NCBI GenBank assembly: GCA_039000515.1
Contig: JBCFYV010000012.1
Coordinates: 112,925,883-112,989,882 of the forward strand
Direction of reading: 5' to 3'
Length of the DNA: 64,000 bases
Source of the DNA: Timema cristinae
Lineage: Eukaryota; Arthropoda; Insecta; Phasmatodea; Timematidae
Shown here: positions 44,370 through 58,700 of the stretch, piece by piece
Position numbering within the stretch: position 1 is the first letter of the stretch
Layout: every line of letters begins with the position of its first letter
Position numbers and translations under genes: made by a program
Notes under the pieces: generated by a model
Told to the model about the DNA's origin: nothing
The model's database searches: none
The model's input: the letters and a program-made list of their open reading frames with translations, nothing else

Positions 44370-45552
44370 GTGAGTGCCACACAAACTTTCTGTGACTTTA
44401 TTAAGTTACATTAGCATTAGATCTCGCGTGATTTACACGTCAAGTGCATACATTTATTTTACAAATATATTATATAGATTGTACTTCTTAAATTGAAAAA
44501 TGACACCTCTACTTTGGAATATACACCTGAAACTTTGGCTTGGTACGCCAATGCTCATACATCTGAATCTTATCCCTTTTCTATGATCTGAATTCTGAAG
44601 TATCCAGCAGTGGCCCATGCCCTAGGCACAGACAAATAAAATATCCAGACACACAACCTCCAGGTTAAAATGGTTGCACTCTTTATGTCAGCTTGATTCT
44701 TTCACCGCTATGATCGCTGCGGTTAGTCCTATCATCACCCAGCAGCGGCACTAGCGAGGTCCAATGTTTAAGGACTCAAGCTGGCAAAAGGAGAACAGCA
44801 AAACCCCCGTAAGGTTGAGAGTCTGTTTCTTACTTGGCTGTAGCCCACTGTAATTCTTTCATCATAGTTTTAAGGCGGAGTCTGTGATGTACGTGCGTAG
44901 ATCGTCAGATACATATATGAATGATCAATTAAGATAGCGAGCTGTCAGATAACGCAGCCACCTTCAACTCGGGAGAGCTTTATCGTTCCGATAGTACAAC
45001 GAAAACTGGGAAATAGTCAAGGTATTTTAGTTAAGTACGGCGTCTGGTTAGCATTTAGGTTGATTACAATTACGTCCACCTCAACTTTTCTCAGCTTATG
45101 AATTTAAGATTTTCATTGGACTAACTTCAAAAGGTTCCTGAATGTAGTAAGACATGTCGGCAGTCTTCGGGTGTCTGGTATTGTTCACTCGATGTAAAAT
45201 CACTTCAGTACAACAGCACTTGTGTTAGAACCCCTACCTCCTTACAATTGGAAACACAGACAAGTCCACTTGCACAAAGGTGCGTGAATATTTTCCCATT
45301 GATTTGGATGTTTATTTTAAGGAAGACACTATATAATTTTGATATTTGGATATGCCCTCAAACAACATTTGTAGAAAATATTGAAATCTACTACTTCTTT
45401 TTAAATTATTTATTTAGACTCGAGAACATTGTAGGGACAAAAGTATACATCTTTTATGCCACTGAATGATGACTATAAAATATTGGTATGAAGACAAGAC
45501 AAATTAAAAAAGTTTTTGCTACATTGTGCGTTTATGTAAAATTACGATCTGA
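44370..45552. other. Non-coding stretch
   Basis: A single arm of the tRNA-like palindromic element occurs at about 44483-44560 (TTGAAAAATGACACC). Otherwise nothing is recognised. Confidence 0.45.
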
Positions 45553-46150
45553 AGGGTGGTTGGAGCGCTGAGCGAATGGTTTTACATCGAACAGGGTGTT
45601 AGACAAGGTTGTGTTATGTCTCCATATTTTAAAATATTAATGGATCAGTGTATGAGGGATGCTTGTGAGGACGCAGTTGGAGTACAAATAAACAATGTGA
45701 ATGTGATAGTCCTTTTATATACAGATTTGCCGTATTAATAGTTGAGAATGAAAGTGACATGCAGAATGCATTAAATTGTATGAGTGTGGCGACAGACAGA
45801 ATGGATCCTCGTAAAATGTTTCCAAAACTAAGGTATTAGTTTTTGGTAAGGATGGATCAGGAAATGATTGTCAACTTATCCATGTGGAAAAATCATCTGG
45901 CCAGATCTGTGGTAGATCTGGCATTTTCCCAAATGGGAGTATAAATATGAAAACTGTTACAAGTGAATTATTTTGTGTATCTTGGGAGAATGTTCTGTAA
46001 AAGTGGAAGGATGGATGGTGAACTCGATAGACGTTGAATAGAAAGTAGTTGGGTGTATGTAGACTATTGCAAATTAAAGAGGCAATGATGGCATTATATA
46101 AAAGAGCTATTGATCTATGCATAGATTCTTGCCTACCTCGCAAGGGAACG
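45553..46150 (+). mobile_element. LINE reverse-transcriptase fragment
   Basis: EWFYIEQGVRQGCVMSPYF is the RT palm block 'GVRQGCVMSP'. LLYTDLPY is a damaged 'LLYADDL' box. Further on, YLGRMFCKSGRMDGELDR is the downstream block. The same family recurs inverted at 50870-51790. Confidence 0.85.
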
Positions 46151-47564
46151 GCGTGATTAGGTATGTACAGTAATTATCATCTGAAAAAATATAGACTAAA
46201 AAGCCTAGTCTTTATTTTAACTTCCCTATCCTTATTTTTAAATAGAGCTTAGTGTTTATAAAAATTGTTATGTTGGTTTTTATCTTATTGCTTTGACATA
46301 TAATGAGTAATATTGCTGCATAATGTAGGACTAGTTATGTTAAAGCCGTGAAAATAAGTCAAACATCACTAATTTTTTTTTAGCCAAATTGACTTTTAGC
46401 TACGACATCGAAGTTACAGTGGAGGTACAAAAGATATGTTTGTTTTCCATAAAGTAAATCTGCATCGGTAAGCGAATGGTCATATTTAGTCTTACACTGA
46501 GCTGTCATTGATAGGGAGTCTAGTCTTTTAATTCTGGCTGGCTGCACTTGAAACCAAATAATTCCTACACTACATTTAAATTTGGTGACATTGTTTTGCT
46601 TAGTTCTTCATTCAACCACCGCTATCTCTAGCGCTGAAAACTGTGTTTTTTTTGATACATTAGCAGTACCGACCTCTATACTGTACCTAACCTTATCTAT
46701 GGATTATGTAACCACAGATTATTTAATTTCATACATTATCTATGGATTATGTAACCACTGATTATTTACTTTTATACATTTTCTGGATAATAAAATACGT
46801 GATATTTAAGTAGTTTGAGAACATAACACCTGCAACATTTAAAAAATGTTGATCTATTTTTTTTTCATGCACCTCAAATCCAAAGGGGTAGTCCTACACT
46901 TTTGATTCTAAAGTAAGCCATTGTATTTTTATTATAACCAATGACATCTTTCTTATTGACTTATGACAGTAGAATTACATGTCAGATAAGGCAACCTCCA
47001 AGAGCGTTGGGACGTTTTCAGTTTGTTTTTTAGGGAAGGGGAGAGAGTAATGCCAAAATGGACTTGTGGCGTCCTCTCGAATGAATTGGAGGACCCTTTT
47101 CGGGGATGAAGCCCAATTAAAATCACAAAATTTATATTTAAGTTTTTTTATTTATATTTATATTTCGTAACCCTTACAAAAATGTGAGGAATTATTACTC
47201 TCTGACGTTGCGAACAAAAATGTGAGGTATTATTACCTCTGGCATTGGAACATGAAAGTTTATCGCCACACTTAAAAAAAAGTATACCACCCATTCCTAT
47301 CTTGAGCTAGAGCATTCACTTCTAAACTAATTTCATAACTGGTAGCTAGTAAAATGTCTGCATAAACTGTCAATAACCTGCTTACTATTGCCTAACAAAG
47401 CTATTCATCTGATATCCTAATAGCCGCAATGTATCGTTTAAGGTCAAGCCTTACATATTATATTGCATTACTCTAATAGCATAGTCTAAAGCTAGATTAA
47501 AAAGTACCGTAATATGGAAAGTGCATCTCCTTGTTTCAACGCATTCTGTATTTCAAAAGAATCT
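46151..47564. other. Non-coding stretch
   Basis: It contains a short direct repeat (TATCTATGGATTATGTAACCA at 46692 and 46737) and a repeated AAAAATGTGAGG(T/A)ATTATTAC near 47178-47240. No gene is recognised. Confidence 0.45.
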
Positions 47565-47578
47565 GATAAGGGACATCA

Positions 47579-47837
47579 GCCGCCTCGGTGGCATAGTTGG
47601 CTAATGCGCTTGTCATGTTGAGCTCTACTGCTGAGGATGGGGAGATCGAGGTTCGAATCTCGGTCGGGTGAATTGGGGGGGTTTTTCCTAAATTGTTTTC
47701 CACTCTTCCTCCACACAAATGTGGGTTCGCTTCCTCTAATTCAACCTTCCCAATTCCTAATCCATTAGCGTAATTAGTACTTAAAGCGTATAACCCGAAC
47801 GGGTAGTAAGACGCGGTGCTAACTAAATAAAAAAAAA
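47579..47837 (+). mobile_element. SINE family 1 copy with intact target duplication
   Basis: Full head, B box (GGTTCGAATCT), body and tail ACCCGAACGGGTAGTAAGAC. The 14-bp duplication GATAAGGGACATCA lies at 47565-47578 and 47838-47851. It is a young copy. Confidence 0.95.
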
Positions 47838-47851
47838 GATAAGGGACATCA

Positions 47852-49500
47852 ATCCTGTACCCTGCCACGTGTATAAGTCACACATACCTCAGTAAGATTC
47901 ACAAGTTTTCTGGTAACTTGGCCCAAACTTAAGAAAAATTTCACATAATTTGTTTCTTTTAACTGAATAATAGACCTTTTTAAAATAAATAAAATGATTA
48001 TTGATGAACTTTCATGTTGTATTATCACTTTTTTTTCTAATATTTGTTGAATAGTAAAAATCAGATCCATTATTGATCTATTTCGTTGAAATCCATGGGG
48101 CCTACTGAGTATTCCCAATTATTTCCTCTGTGTAGGGCATCAATCTCATTAAATACAATTTTATAGCATGTTTGTGTAATAATGAGATAACTCCATAATT
48201 ATTACGATCTGTTTTATCTTACTTTTTGAAAATGGGTTTATAATATCTTCCATTATAGTGATAATACCTCATAGTTCCGTGTGAAACATAGCAATTTATT
48301 AATTTCTATTAGTAACCACCTCCCTTTATTAACTCTGATGGAATTAAATCCATACTAGAAATATAAATAAATATCTGAACTAATACATCCACAAGAAGTT
48401 AAATATTATTATTATTATTTTTAGGTACTTATCTAACTCAACTTTCATTACGGTAATTGTCTGAATTGATCTAACATTGCTTCCTTTCCATTCATTAATA
48501 AATTAGAATCTCAATCATTATTCACTAAATAATTACTGGTTGACTTTCAAAATATAAGATGATGTCATATCATAATGGATCATGAATAAAACCACTTGTG
48601 TTAGTCTAGTAGGTATATGTAGGTCTACATTTGGGCTTAGATTTTTAAGTGTTGTAAAAATAAAATAAAGCTCAATTTTTAGGAAGTTTAGTGGGTATTT
48701 TGCCCTTAAGCCCCATTCCTACGCACATGATAACTGCACACCCAACATCATTCACCATTTGTTCTCTTTTTACAAGACCCTATGTTTAGGTGCAGCAAAT
48801 AGACCTACAGTTTGATAATAGTATCCTTAAATACATAATGTAGAATATAATTAAAAACTAAGGTTAGACTATTGTCATCTAAGTACCACTACTTTGCACA
48901 ACATATTTGTAATATTTTTAGGGGTTTGCGAAACTTCGGCTTGGCTCTGTGAATTCTTTCACTTTGACCTCGATTTGAAAGTAAAATTTCGAATTTGAAA
49001 ACTAGAAACTTCACCAAAAAAAAGTATTTCAAAATACATATTTATGCTTATTATCTTCATTTTATGCTGTTAATTCCATCACAAATTGGTGTCCACATAA
49101 AAAAGGACTAAAATAATTAAATTATCTTTTGTGATATACTAACTTAATTTATCATTTTAAAACAAAATAGATTTGAATTATAGCATTTTGTAAATCATAT
49201 TTAATAACTAAATTTACATAGTCATACAAAGTAGCTTATAATATTTATATCCAACATTAAACTTTTTTTAAATATATGATTTTTGATTCAGTTTCAGGAG
49301 TATTTCATATTATTTGATTCAACTTTTCTTCGAATTGAAAAAGTGGACTTCGCACACCTCTAAATGTTTTTATAAAAATAAATAATCTTTATAAAGACAC
49401 TCTTTTTTGAACAAGACTATATAACAAAATCTCACATTTTTAGAATCACTGAGTAACCATTCTACATTGTACCTTATCTTTAATATTGATTTGTTTACAG
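47852..49500. other. Non-coding stretch before the first visible exon of SLC26 gene 2
   Basis: Likely intron or upstream region. A motif GGGGTTTGCGAAACTTCGGC to TTCGAATTGAAAAAGTGGAC (about 48930-49350) resembles 11560-12010 in theme (gene 1 intron), so the two introns may share an old repeat. Confidence 0.35.
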
Positions 49501-49745
49501 GTCAAAAGACAAATTACTCTTCGGAACCTCCTTCTTGGACAAGTTTTATCTCGTCACTTTTCCGAGGGGATGACAAGACAATGTGTAGCAGATCATTCCT
49601 CGAGAAGACAATACCTGCCGTCAAATGGATGCGAGGGTACAATAAGAAGAACATAATACATGATGTGATCGCAGGTTTGACGGTTGGACTCACCGCCATC
49701 CCTCAAGGGATAGCTTACGCAGTGGTTGCAGGACTTCAACCTCAA
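49501..49745 (+). CDS. SLC26 gene 2 exon: N-terminal region and first helix
   Basis: 245 nt between TTGTTTACAG and GTTAGT. It encodes [20 protein letters not shown] and [27 protein letters not shown], ending on a codon boundary. Confidence 0.93.
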
Positions 49746-52700
49746 GTTAGTAAATTAGATGGTCATTGGAAATCTCAAATTTTTGATTCCTACAAACTTT
49801 AAACTAAGAGATCCAAGATTGAAAAAGAATCTGCAATAAATATCTCAAATTTATATTCAATGGCTTTGATTTGAAATTACATTTATTTATGCACTATCAT
49901 ATAGATCAATGTATTTGGGAAAACATGACATTTTACCTACATTTAACCAAAAAAATTAAATAAAATCACAAAATAAGTATGAATTATAAAAAGTAACTAA
50001 TTCGCTCAAGAATGTGGTGGAAAGAAATTTAGGATGTTTGTGAACAAGGTGCTTAGGAAAATATTTTGTCAAAAATGGGATGACTGGGGAGTAGAGGAGT
50101 TACATAATGATGAATTACATACCCTGTACTCATAAAAGGAGATTGTAAATATAATCAAGTCTCATAGATTACGGTGAGCAGGACATGAATGGGAGAATCG
50201 AGAGTCGTGTTCAGAGTATTAACTGGCAAACCCATTGGGAAGATCTAGACGCAGATGGGAAGATAACATTAGAGTGTACCTGAAAGAGACAGGATGTAAT
50301 GAGGTGGACTGGATAGAACTAGCTCAAGACAGGGAGGGATAATTGGAATACTTTGGTAAGCGCAGCAATGAACTTTTGAGTTGCCAATGCCAGGAGTAGG
50401 TATGTGTCCTCTTTTTTCTCTACACCCTAATATATAATATAATAATATAATACTTAGCACCGCGTCTTACTACCCGTTCGGGTTATACGCTTTTACGCTA
50501 ATGGGTTAGGAACCGGGAAAGATGATTTTAGAGGAAGGGAACCCGCATTTGAGTGGAGGGAGAGGGGAAAACCATTTAGGAAAAACCACTCCCAGTTCAC
50601 CCGACCGAGATTCAAACCTCGATCTTCCCGTCCTCAGCAGTCGAGCGCAACACGACATACACCCTAATAAATATGACATATAGGCCTAGACATAAAAATC
50701 GGTTCTTATTGTAAATACAATCTTTATCATGATATATGTGTGTGTAATGCTAATTTTCTACACCGAAAGAGTTTTATTTCCTTTTTATTTACATACATAC
50801 CTAATCACGCTGTTCTCTTACAGTGTAGGCAAAAAATTGTACATATAAGCCTAGCTAAAAAAACAACAACTCTGTTCTTAATTAATCATCACTAACTTCC
50901 TCCACACTTCTCTATCCTTGCATACTCTCTTCGCTTAAACAACATCCATACACCAAGTCATACATGCTCTTTTATTCTTAAGACTCTTAAGGTGTCTCTC
51001 TTCCACACACACAATACTGTTTTTTTTTTTTTTTTCTTAGCACATACTCTACAATATTTAACCACGTCTTACATGGCCTACCCCTTCCTTTGAGCCACAC
51101 AACACTCTATCTTCATATATTTGTTTCATCACTCGATCCACACTCATCCTCTCAACATGCCTAAACCAATGTAAGACTCTTCACATTGACTTATTAGACT
51201 CTTCTCAAAGCGCACTACTTCAGCACCCATTCATTACTGACTCTGTCCATATGAGTTTTTCCACGTACATTTCTTAGATATCTCATTCCAACCGCATTCA
51301 CCTTGTTCTTGTGTTTCTCCTAACAAACCCACGCTTCATTTCCACACACCAATGTTGGTGTTAAACACACTTTTATATATCAACATCTTTATCTCTTTCT
51401 TGGTAATAGTTCACATAGGCCTACATCTAACTACTCTCCGATATGTATTCACCCGTCCGTCGATTTCACCATCAATCCTTCCATTTTTACAGAACATTCT
51501 TCACAGAAACACAAAATAATTCATTTGTGGTTACAGTTTTATATTCAGACTAAGCTGACAATTATTTCCTTATCCATTCTTATCAAAAACTATCACCTTA
51601 GTTTTGAAGACATTTATACAAAGATCTATTCTACCTGTCACCAGATTTAAGAGATTTAACGCATTTTGCAAGTCACTTTCATTCTCAGCCATATATCATA
51701 TGGCATCATCTGCGTTCACACACTCTCACACTCACATTGTTCGTTTGCACACCAACCGCATCCTCAATACAAACAATGTTAAAAATCAGGAATAAGGTTG
51801 GCACATTCAAATCCTCAGGAAATGTGAGGATTTTAGCAAATATCAGATTCAAGATTAGAAAAAAACTTAATAAAGTTAAGTTAGATTTTGAGTTAGAATT
51901 TTGTTTCAGAGTTTTAACACTGTTAATTGGTGGTTTAGCATCAGCATAATAATAAGAAAACTTACTAACCAAACCCCAGACCATTAATTTAACACTGAAT
52001 ATATAATTGTAATAGTGAATGGATTCTAGCAAAAAATGACTTATTATTCTATTATATTCCAATCTGGGCTACTTCTTTTGTCTAAAATTCTTACACAAGA
52101 TTTGGAATTTGGGATTTGAACGTTATATGAAGATTCGGATTTGTAAAATAGATGATCTGACCCATCTATACAAAATAGGCCTATTATATAAACATTATAC
52201 CGAAACCAGATACAAAATTTATGATGAAGGTTCAAATTCTATTTTTCTCGAATATGAATCTAACATTGGTTGGCTTTTAAATTTAAATTTGAATCCTAAA
52301 AAATTTAAAAATACAAAAAATAGGTTAAATAAAAGACATCTAGCAAATGTATGTGTAAAAACTCATGGACAGTCAGTAATGAATGGGTGCTGAAGGAGTT
52401 CGGTTTGAAAGAGAGTCAAATAAGTCAATGTGAAAGAAGCGTTGTACCGTGGTTTGGGCATGTTGATAGAGTAATGGTGTGTGGATCAAATGAATGGAAG
52501 GCCATTTAAGATGTGTCTAAATGTTGTAGATGAATGTGTTACAAAGAGAAACATCAAAGAGTTTTAAGAATAAAAGAAAATGTATAACTCGGTGTATGGC
52601 TTTTGTTGAAGTGAAGGGAGTGTGCAAGAATAGGGAAGTGTGGAGAAAGTTAGTGAGGATGGACTAAGTATGGAGTGGTTTTTGAGCTATAAGCACATTT

Positions 52701-55700
52701 TCTTGCTCACTCTGTAAGGGAATGGCATGTTTAGGTATCTATCTATGTATGTTGTATTATATGTGTTGATTATGGTTTAGAACCAGCCAGGTAGTCCTCA
52801 TGACTGACCCAGGGGTGGTGTATGTGTTACAGTATGGCTTGTACGCAGCGTTTATGGGCCCATTTACCTATGTGTTGCTGGGAAGTTGTAAAGATATAAC
52901 CATCGGACCCACCGCCATCTTGGCTCTCATGACTCAAACATTTGTTATCAGTCACGGTCCAGACTTTGCGGTGCTGCTCGCATTCCTCTCGGGGTGCATC
53001 ATATTTTTACTCGGTTTGTTTAGAATGGGTGAGTCTTATTAATTTAAACAAACAATTTGATACATTGTAAAGATATTATAACTTGCGGCTACCAGTTCTG
53101 ACTAACCACGTAGGATGGGTTGACATGTTTCCTCTAGATCAGTGGCTCTCAATCACTTCCCACCAAGGGCCACAATTATATTAGGTATGAAAACTCAATT
53201 TGGTAAATTTACATATACTCAAAACAAAAATTAAATGACTAATAATATTTATCATCATCATTGTCATCATCAACTGTTTCCAACCTGGGGCTGTGTCAGT
53301 TTATTAAAATGTTTCCTTTATCCTTCCACCTTCTTCCTCCTTTAATGACCTCATTCTTCTCCTTTCACTTGAAGCAGAAAAGCGGATATTTTAAGTAACT
53401 CGGCTTATTTTCAAGTACTTGAACTAGTAAGAGTAAACAAGGTTAGGGTCTATTTAGTGTGATTTTATTAAATCAATCAATATTACTAATATTTTCTATT
53501 TTTTTGAATATATTTACAAGAGATGGGACAGATCCACTATATTATGAATACAAATCTTCATTTTATCGACGAATCTTGAATTTGATGTTCAATCTTACAA
53601 AAATTGGTCTACTTAGGGCCAGTCTTATGACTCCTGGATATATATGAATCCGGCCGTTAAATATTGTTATATGGTCGATATGTTATAAGTTCGTCTTATA
53701 ACCGCCATATAGTATTTATCCTCCAGATAAAATTTATTTATCCATCACATTTTTATCGGGAGGTTTAAGTACCTGATAACTTTTATCTGAAAGTTAAAAT
53801 TGGTGTTGCCATAGTGACACATTGTTTTTCTGAGGTTTCACTTATCAGAATCTGTTTTCAGGTTAAAATCTTGATTTGCGTGTTTAGTAAGCACAGGCAC
53901 GGGCTCTAACTATATAAAGTTATAACATTTAATTCACACTTTTATATAAACTGACAAGCTATTTGTAGAGTTATGGTTATGTAAGAACAAATTATTTAAA
54001 TATGAGTACAAATAAATTAAATTTCGTATACGTTGTACCAAACTATTGCCCACATTTTGGCAGACACCTAAATTAGTACTTGCAAGACAACTTATCTTCT
54101 GCGCCCACATGACGCCATCTGTTTACTCAAACTTGTTAAGCCGCCATAATTTAACAAATATTGAGCGTTCTCACCATTTGCTAGGTTGAGGCGCTAGCAT
54201 CAGGGCTTATACGTATGTGCACACTAGTAAAAACAATACCAACCTTGCATTTTCTGCATAAAAATATATTTATCCTAGAGATAGCTATCTGGCAGATAAA
54301 TTCAGTTCATAATATATGTAAAATATTAAAGTGGCTGATAACCTTTATCTGGTCGCTAACTTTAACCTCCCGATAGCAATATTTATCTGGTATTCATAAG
54401 ACCGGCCCTGAAAAGGTTTACTTTACTGCATTAATTTGTAAGTTCGTACAGAAATAGTAACTAAATTTTAACATTTGTTTTACATTCCATTTATTATAAC
54501 ATTTTTTTTATGCACAGTTAAATAGTAAAAAAACATTCTAGGGTGGTTATTCTTAACCTTTTCTAGGCTCCCAGAACCTTTGTGAAGGAAATTAGAATCT
54601 CATGGCACTCTTGTTCTGTTTTGTTTTTCACATTTTATATTTTTTATTCAAAGTGATATATCAGATTATCATGTTAAACATTATAAACTGTGGATGTGCG
54701 AAAACCATTCTTTCAATTTGAGACAATCTCGAGACGAGAATATAAACAAGTATTGAGGCTGACTGCAAGGTTGACTTTCCTTCCTACCAGCACACTTTTT
54801 ATTACATTCAATGTCACAATAATAATACAGCATATAACACAATTTTTAGTTTTACTATCTATCTATTTATTCATAGTGCTGCCATCTATACACTGATATC
54901 ATAACTGAAAAACAGTAAGCTCTGGACAGTTAACCTTGCAGTTAAACCAAGAGCATCAGACTACTCTTGTGACCTGATGAAGCTGTATGTGACAGTGAAA
55001 GCTTGTCCTTAAAAATGTGTTTGTGTGTTTTTTAATGTTCTATCTAAACAGATTCTACTCCAGTATCACCAAGGTAAGTGTTTTGGCTATTTCTCCTAAT
55101 TTAAACCATAATAATAATAATAATAATAATTATCTTGCAATTGATGATTAGAACACAAAGTTTAATATTTGGCCAAATGTTTGTCAACGCAACATACAAA
55201 CCATCTTCAAGACTTAGAGTGAAATAGAAATTTAGATTGCTATCTCGCATCGGGTGCCGTGGCACGTGCAATTTAGAGAAACTCTAAGGCTGGCCACACA
55301 CCAAATGCAACATATGACTCGTGACAATTTGTTTCAAGAAAAAATATCACATCACGTTGCATTTGGTGGTAGACGTCTGAGACATTTTGACTTGCAACAA
55401 GCTACAATTGTTCAATTTCCCACCATTTGTAAGTGAGCCATATAAGAGTGAGTGCAGTGTTTAGTTGTTTTTTTTTTAAATTAGTGAACTTATGCATTTG
55501 GATGACTATGATTGCTAATGAGGAAGTAGACGTAGCCATTCTTTTATGACATTTCACACAGCTTTTTGACTTGCATCCAGAAAAAGAATATTGGGTTCAC
55601 CTAATAAATCATAAAAGATACAAATAGCTTTGTAGTTGGACTCAGTTTTTCAAAATAATCTAAATAATAACAATGCCGAAAATCCATATGTTATTCGCGA

Positions 55701-58700
55701 TCTGGCGCATGAACAGTTCAAAATGTCTTTCATGTTTTGTTGCGAGACATAGATGAAAGGAGCATTGCCTTTTGTGTTAAGGCACCACGAGGTGCCTGCA
55801 ACAATGTCGCAAGCAGTTCATGGCGCTTCATTGAATGTTATGGCAGTCGAGACATCTGCAACATGCTGCGACAACATGTTTTGTCCTGAAACAAAATGTG
55901 CATTTGGTGTATGGCCAACCTGAAAGACAAAATTTGCTTCCATTTATTTCTTTTCACTATATGTACTAATATTTTTTTTTTTTTTTAATTTCCTTAGCAT
56001 TTTTTCTCTTCAAAATCTCACGGCACTCCTTGCTGATCTTGTGACACCCGTAAGTGCCATGGCACATGACTGAGAATTTCTGTTCTAGGGGTTCGAGGTC
56101 TGGTTATCAAGCTGGTCCTATAATTATCTTAAACCAAACCAAATTCCAATTCAATATTTGAAGAAGAAAAAACTTTTTTTTAAAATCTTGAACCTTCATA
56201 CTCCTTAAAGATTAGTTGATTCATAGTGATCATCCTTTTTATTTACTGATTTTTTCTCTTTCAAATATTCGTAGCTGTGAATTTACTCACACAACATCTC
56301 CGACATTTTAAACAGGTTTTCTGGTGGATTTCATTTCAATGCCTGTAACTGTGGGCTTCACGTCAGCCGCCGCGATCACGATAGCTTCGTCACAATTGAA
56401 GGGTTTATTTGGTTTCGGAGGTAGCTCCAACGACTTTATCGGTGCTTGCGTCAACCTGGTTAAACATCTTCATGAAACAAGACTTTGGGATAGTGTACTG
56501 GGTATGAGCACCATTGTGTTCTGCTGTTGACTAAGGTAAGAATTGGGGAAAAAAAATTGTTTTCTTAGTTTTTAATTTCAAGAACTATAATAAAGAAAAC
56601 CTTGACTGTAAGCGTATGGTATTACTCACATTTAAGATCCATGTTTTAGCTGTTTCTTAATGTTAAAAAATTGAGTTTGTGTTTTATCCTAAAAATGAGT
56701 AGGTGATAAAAGTATCAAATAATCGATAAACCTACAAAAAGTTCTAAAATAAATTACAAAACAGCATTTTATCACTGCAGTTTGGAAAAAAATACAACTA
56801 TGGACTCTTAAAATTATCAACATGTTTTCCGTTATTTAAATATACTGTCTAATTTAGGCTTTTTCAACTAATGTGCCGTGGAAAATTAATGTACCATGAA
56901 GGATCATCAGATGTGTTAAGAGAGTTTAAAGAAAGACTCAAAAGAAGAGAAAAAAATTAGGGGTAAAAATAACTCTTTTTAAATGGGAGAAAAATTATTT
57001 TTAATAATAACAAATTATTAGAATTTCAGGTATATAGATTTTAAACAATCATAATACTTATTATTTTAAATGATAAAATTGTTCCTTAAAAAAGAAATTC
57101 ATGAAGTGCCTTGACAATTTTAGCACCCTCTTCAGGGTGTCGTGAGTTGAAAAAGGTTGAAAATCGCAGGTATAATCTATATAACCAACCAGTTAACACT
57201 CAAACTTTCAGCAGATGCTGGTACAAGAAATTCAGCTTTAAAAGTCTGAACAGAAAAAAACCTGATATTTCCTTAGATTTACATGCTACAGAAATCTAAC
57301 GTAATATTTAGTTGAAAAGGGAAAGTTGGGTCCAATAGGTAAAGCAAAATATTCATAAAAAAAATTTTTGCTCTTCAAAAATTAGGAAGTGTCTTATTAA
57401 ATTAAACATTGAAAGGATAGAAGGGTCAGCCTAGACACTTACCAGAAATCTATAGGCCTCATAGTTCACAATTATAACACAACAAAACACATAATTATGA
57501 ACATTTCGGGGTACGTCAGCAGTCTTCTTCTTATTTGTGAGTAAATACGCTGGTTGTTGTCGTGGTTTTGTACTTTAGATAATGTATTGCCACGTTTCAA
57601 AAAAACTATGATTTTATTCATTCAAATGTTTTATTTTCCAGAACTTAAAAGATGTTTATAAAGGTAGAAATATGTCAGAACTGAGTGCATGGCAAAGGGT
57701 GTTGAGTCGAACCTTGTGGATAATCTGCGTCGCGAGGAATGCTATTGTAGTTGTTCTCGGGGCATTGGCGGCTTATATCTTGGATAGTAGGGGTCATACT
57801 CCTTTCAAACTTACAGGTTGGTATAGCTTACCTTTGTTTAATATAGAAACCCGCCTCGGTGGCAAAGTTGGCTAACGTGCTAGTCGTGTTGAGCTCGACT
57901 GCCGAGGATGAGGAGATCGAGGTTCGAATTTTGGTCGGGTGAACTGGGGGTGGTGTTTCCTAAATTGTTTTCCACTCTCCCTCCACGCAAATGGGGGTTC
58001 ACTTCCTCTAATTCAACCTTCCCAATTCCTAATCCATTAGCGTAATTAGTACTCAAAGCGTATAACCCGAATGGGTAGTAAGACGCGGTGCTAAATAAAT
58101 AATAATAATAATAATAATAATAATTTAATATAGACCTTTTTTTGTTTAAGATTAAAGTTGGCTACTCGACTATAAAACATAGCATTCTCTTGGCGAAAAA
58201 TAAGGGAATTTCGGGATGATGCAGCGAATTTTTCGAGTATCCAACATGCATTTAAAAACTGGATGGCATTACTTAGCTTCTATTGTCATAGATAATTATT
58301 ATGAAACATTAGAAAAACATAAAAAAAACTATAGGCAACATGTACAATTCAATGCATGAACATATTGAAAAATATACCAAGTTCTTTTACCCATTGTCAA
58401 ATATGTAGCTAAAACATGGACATTGAATATATAAAAGATACCGGGAAAGTGGAGGCCATGGGAATTAAGCTTGTGAGGAGCATATTATCTGTTACGAGGA
58501 GAAACACTATTAGGAATAAAGTTACCTAGGAAAGTTGGGGTACATGAGATAGTAGAGGAAGCAAGACTGAGATGGTATGGGCATGTAATGAGGATGTTGG
58601 AGTACATGAGATAGTATAGGAAGCAAGACTTAGATGGTATGGTCATGTAATGAGGATGTTGGAGTACATGAGATAGTAGAGGAAGCAAGACTGAGATGGT

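Noticed and set aside
55254..55436. 60-codon frame
   Set aside because: It straddles the terminal inverted repeat of a MITE.
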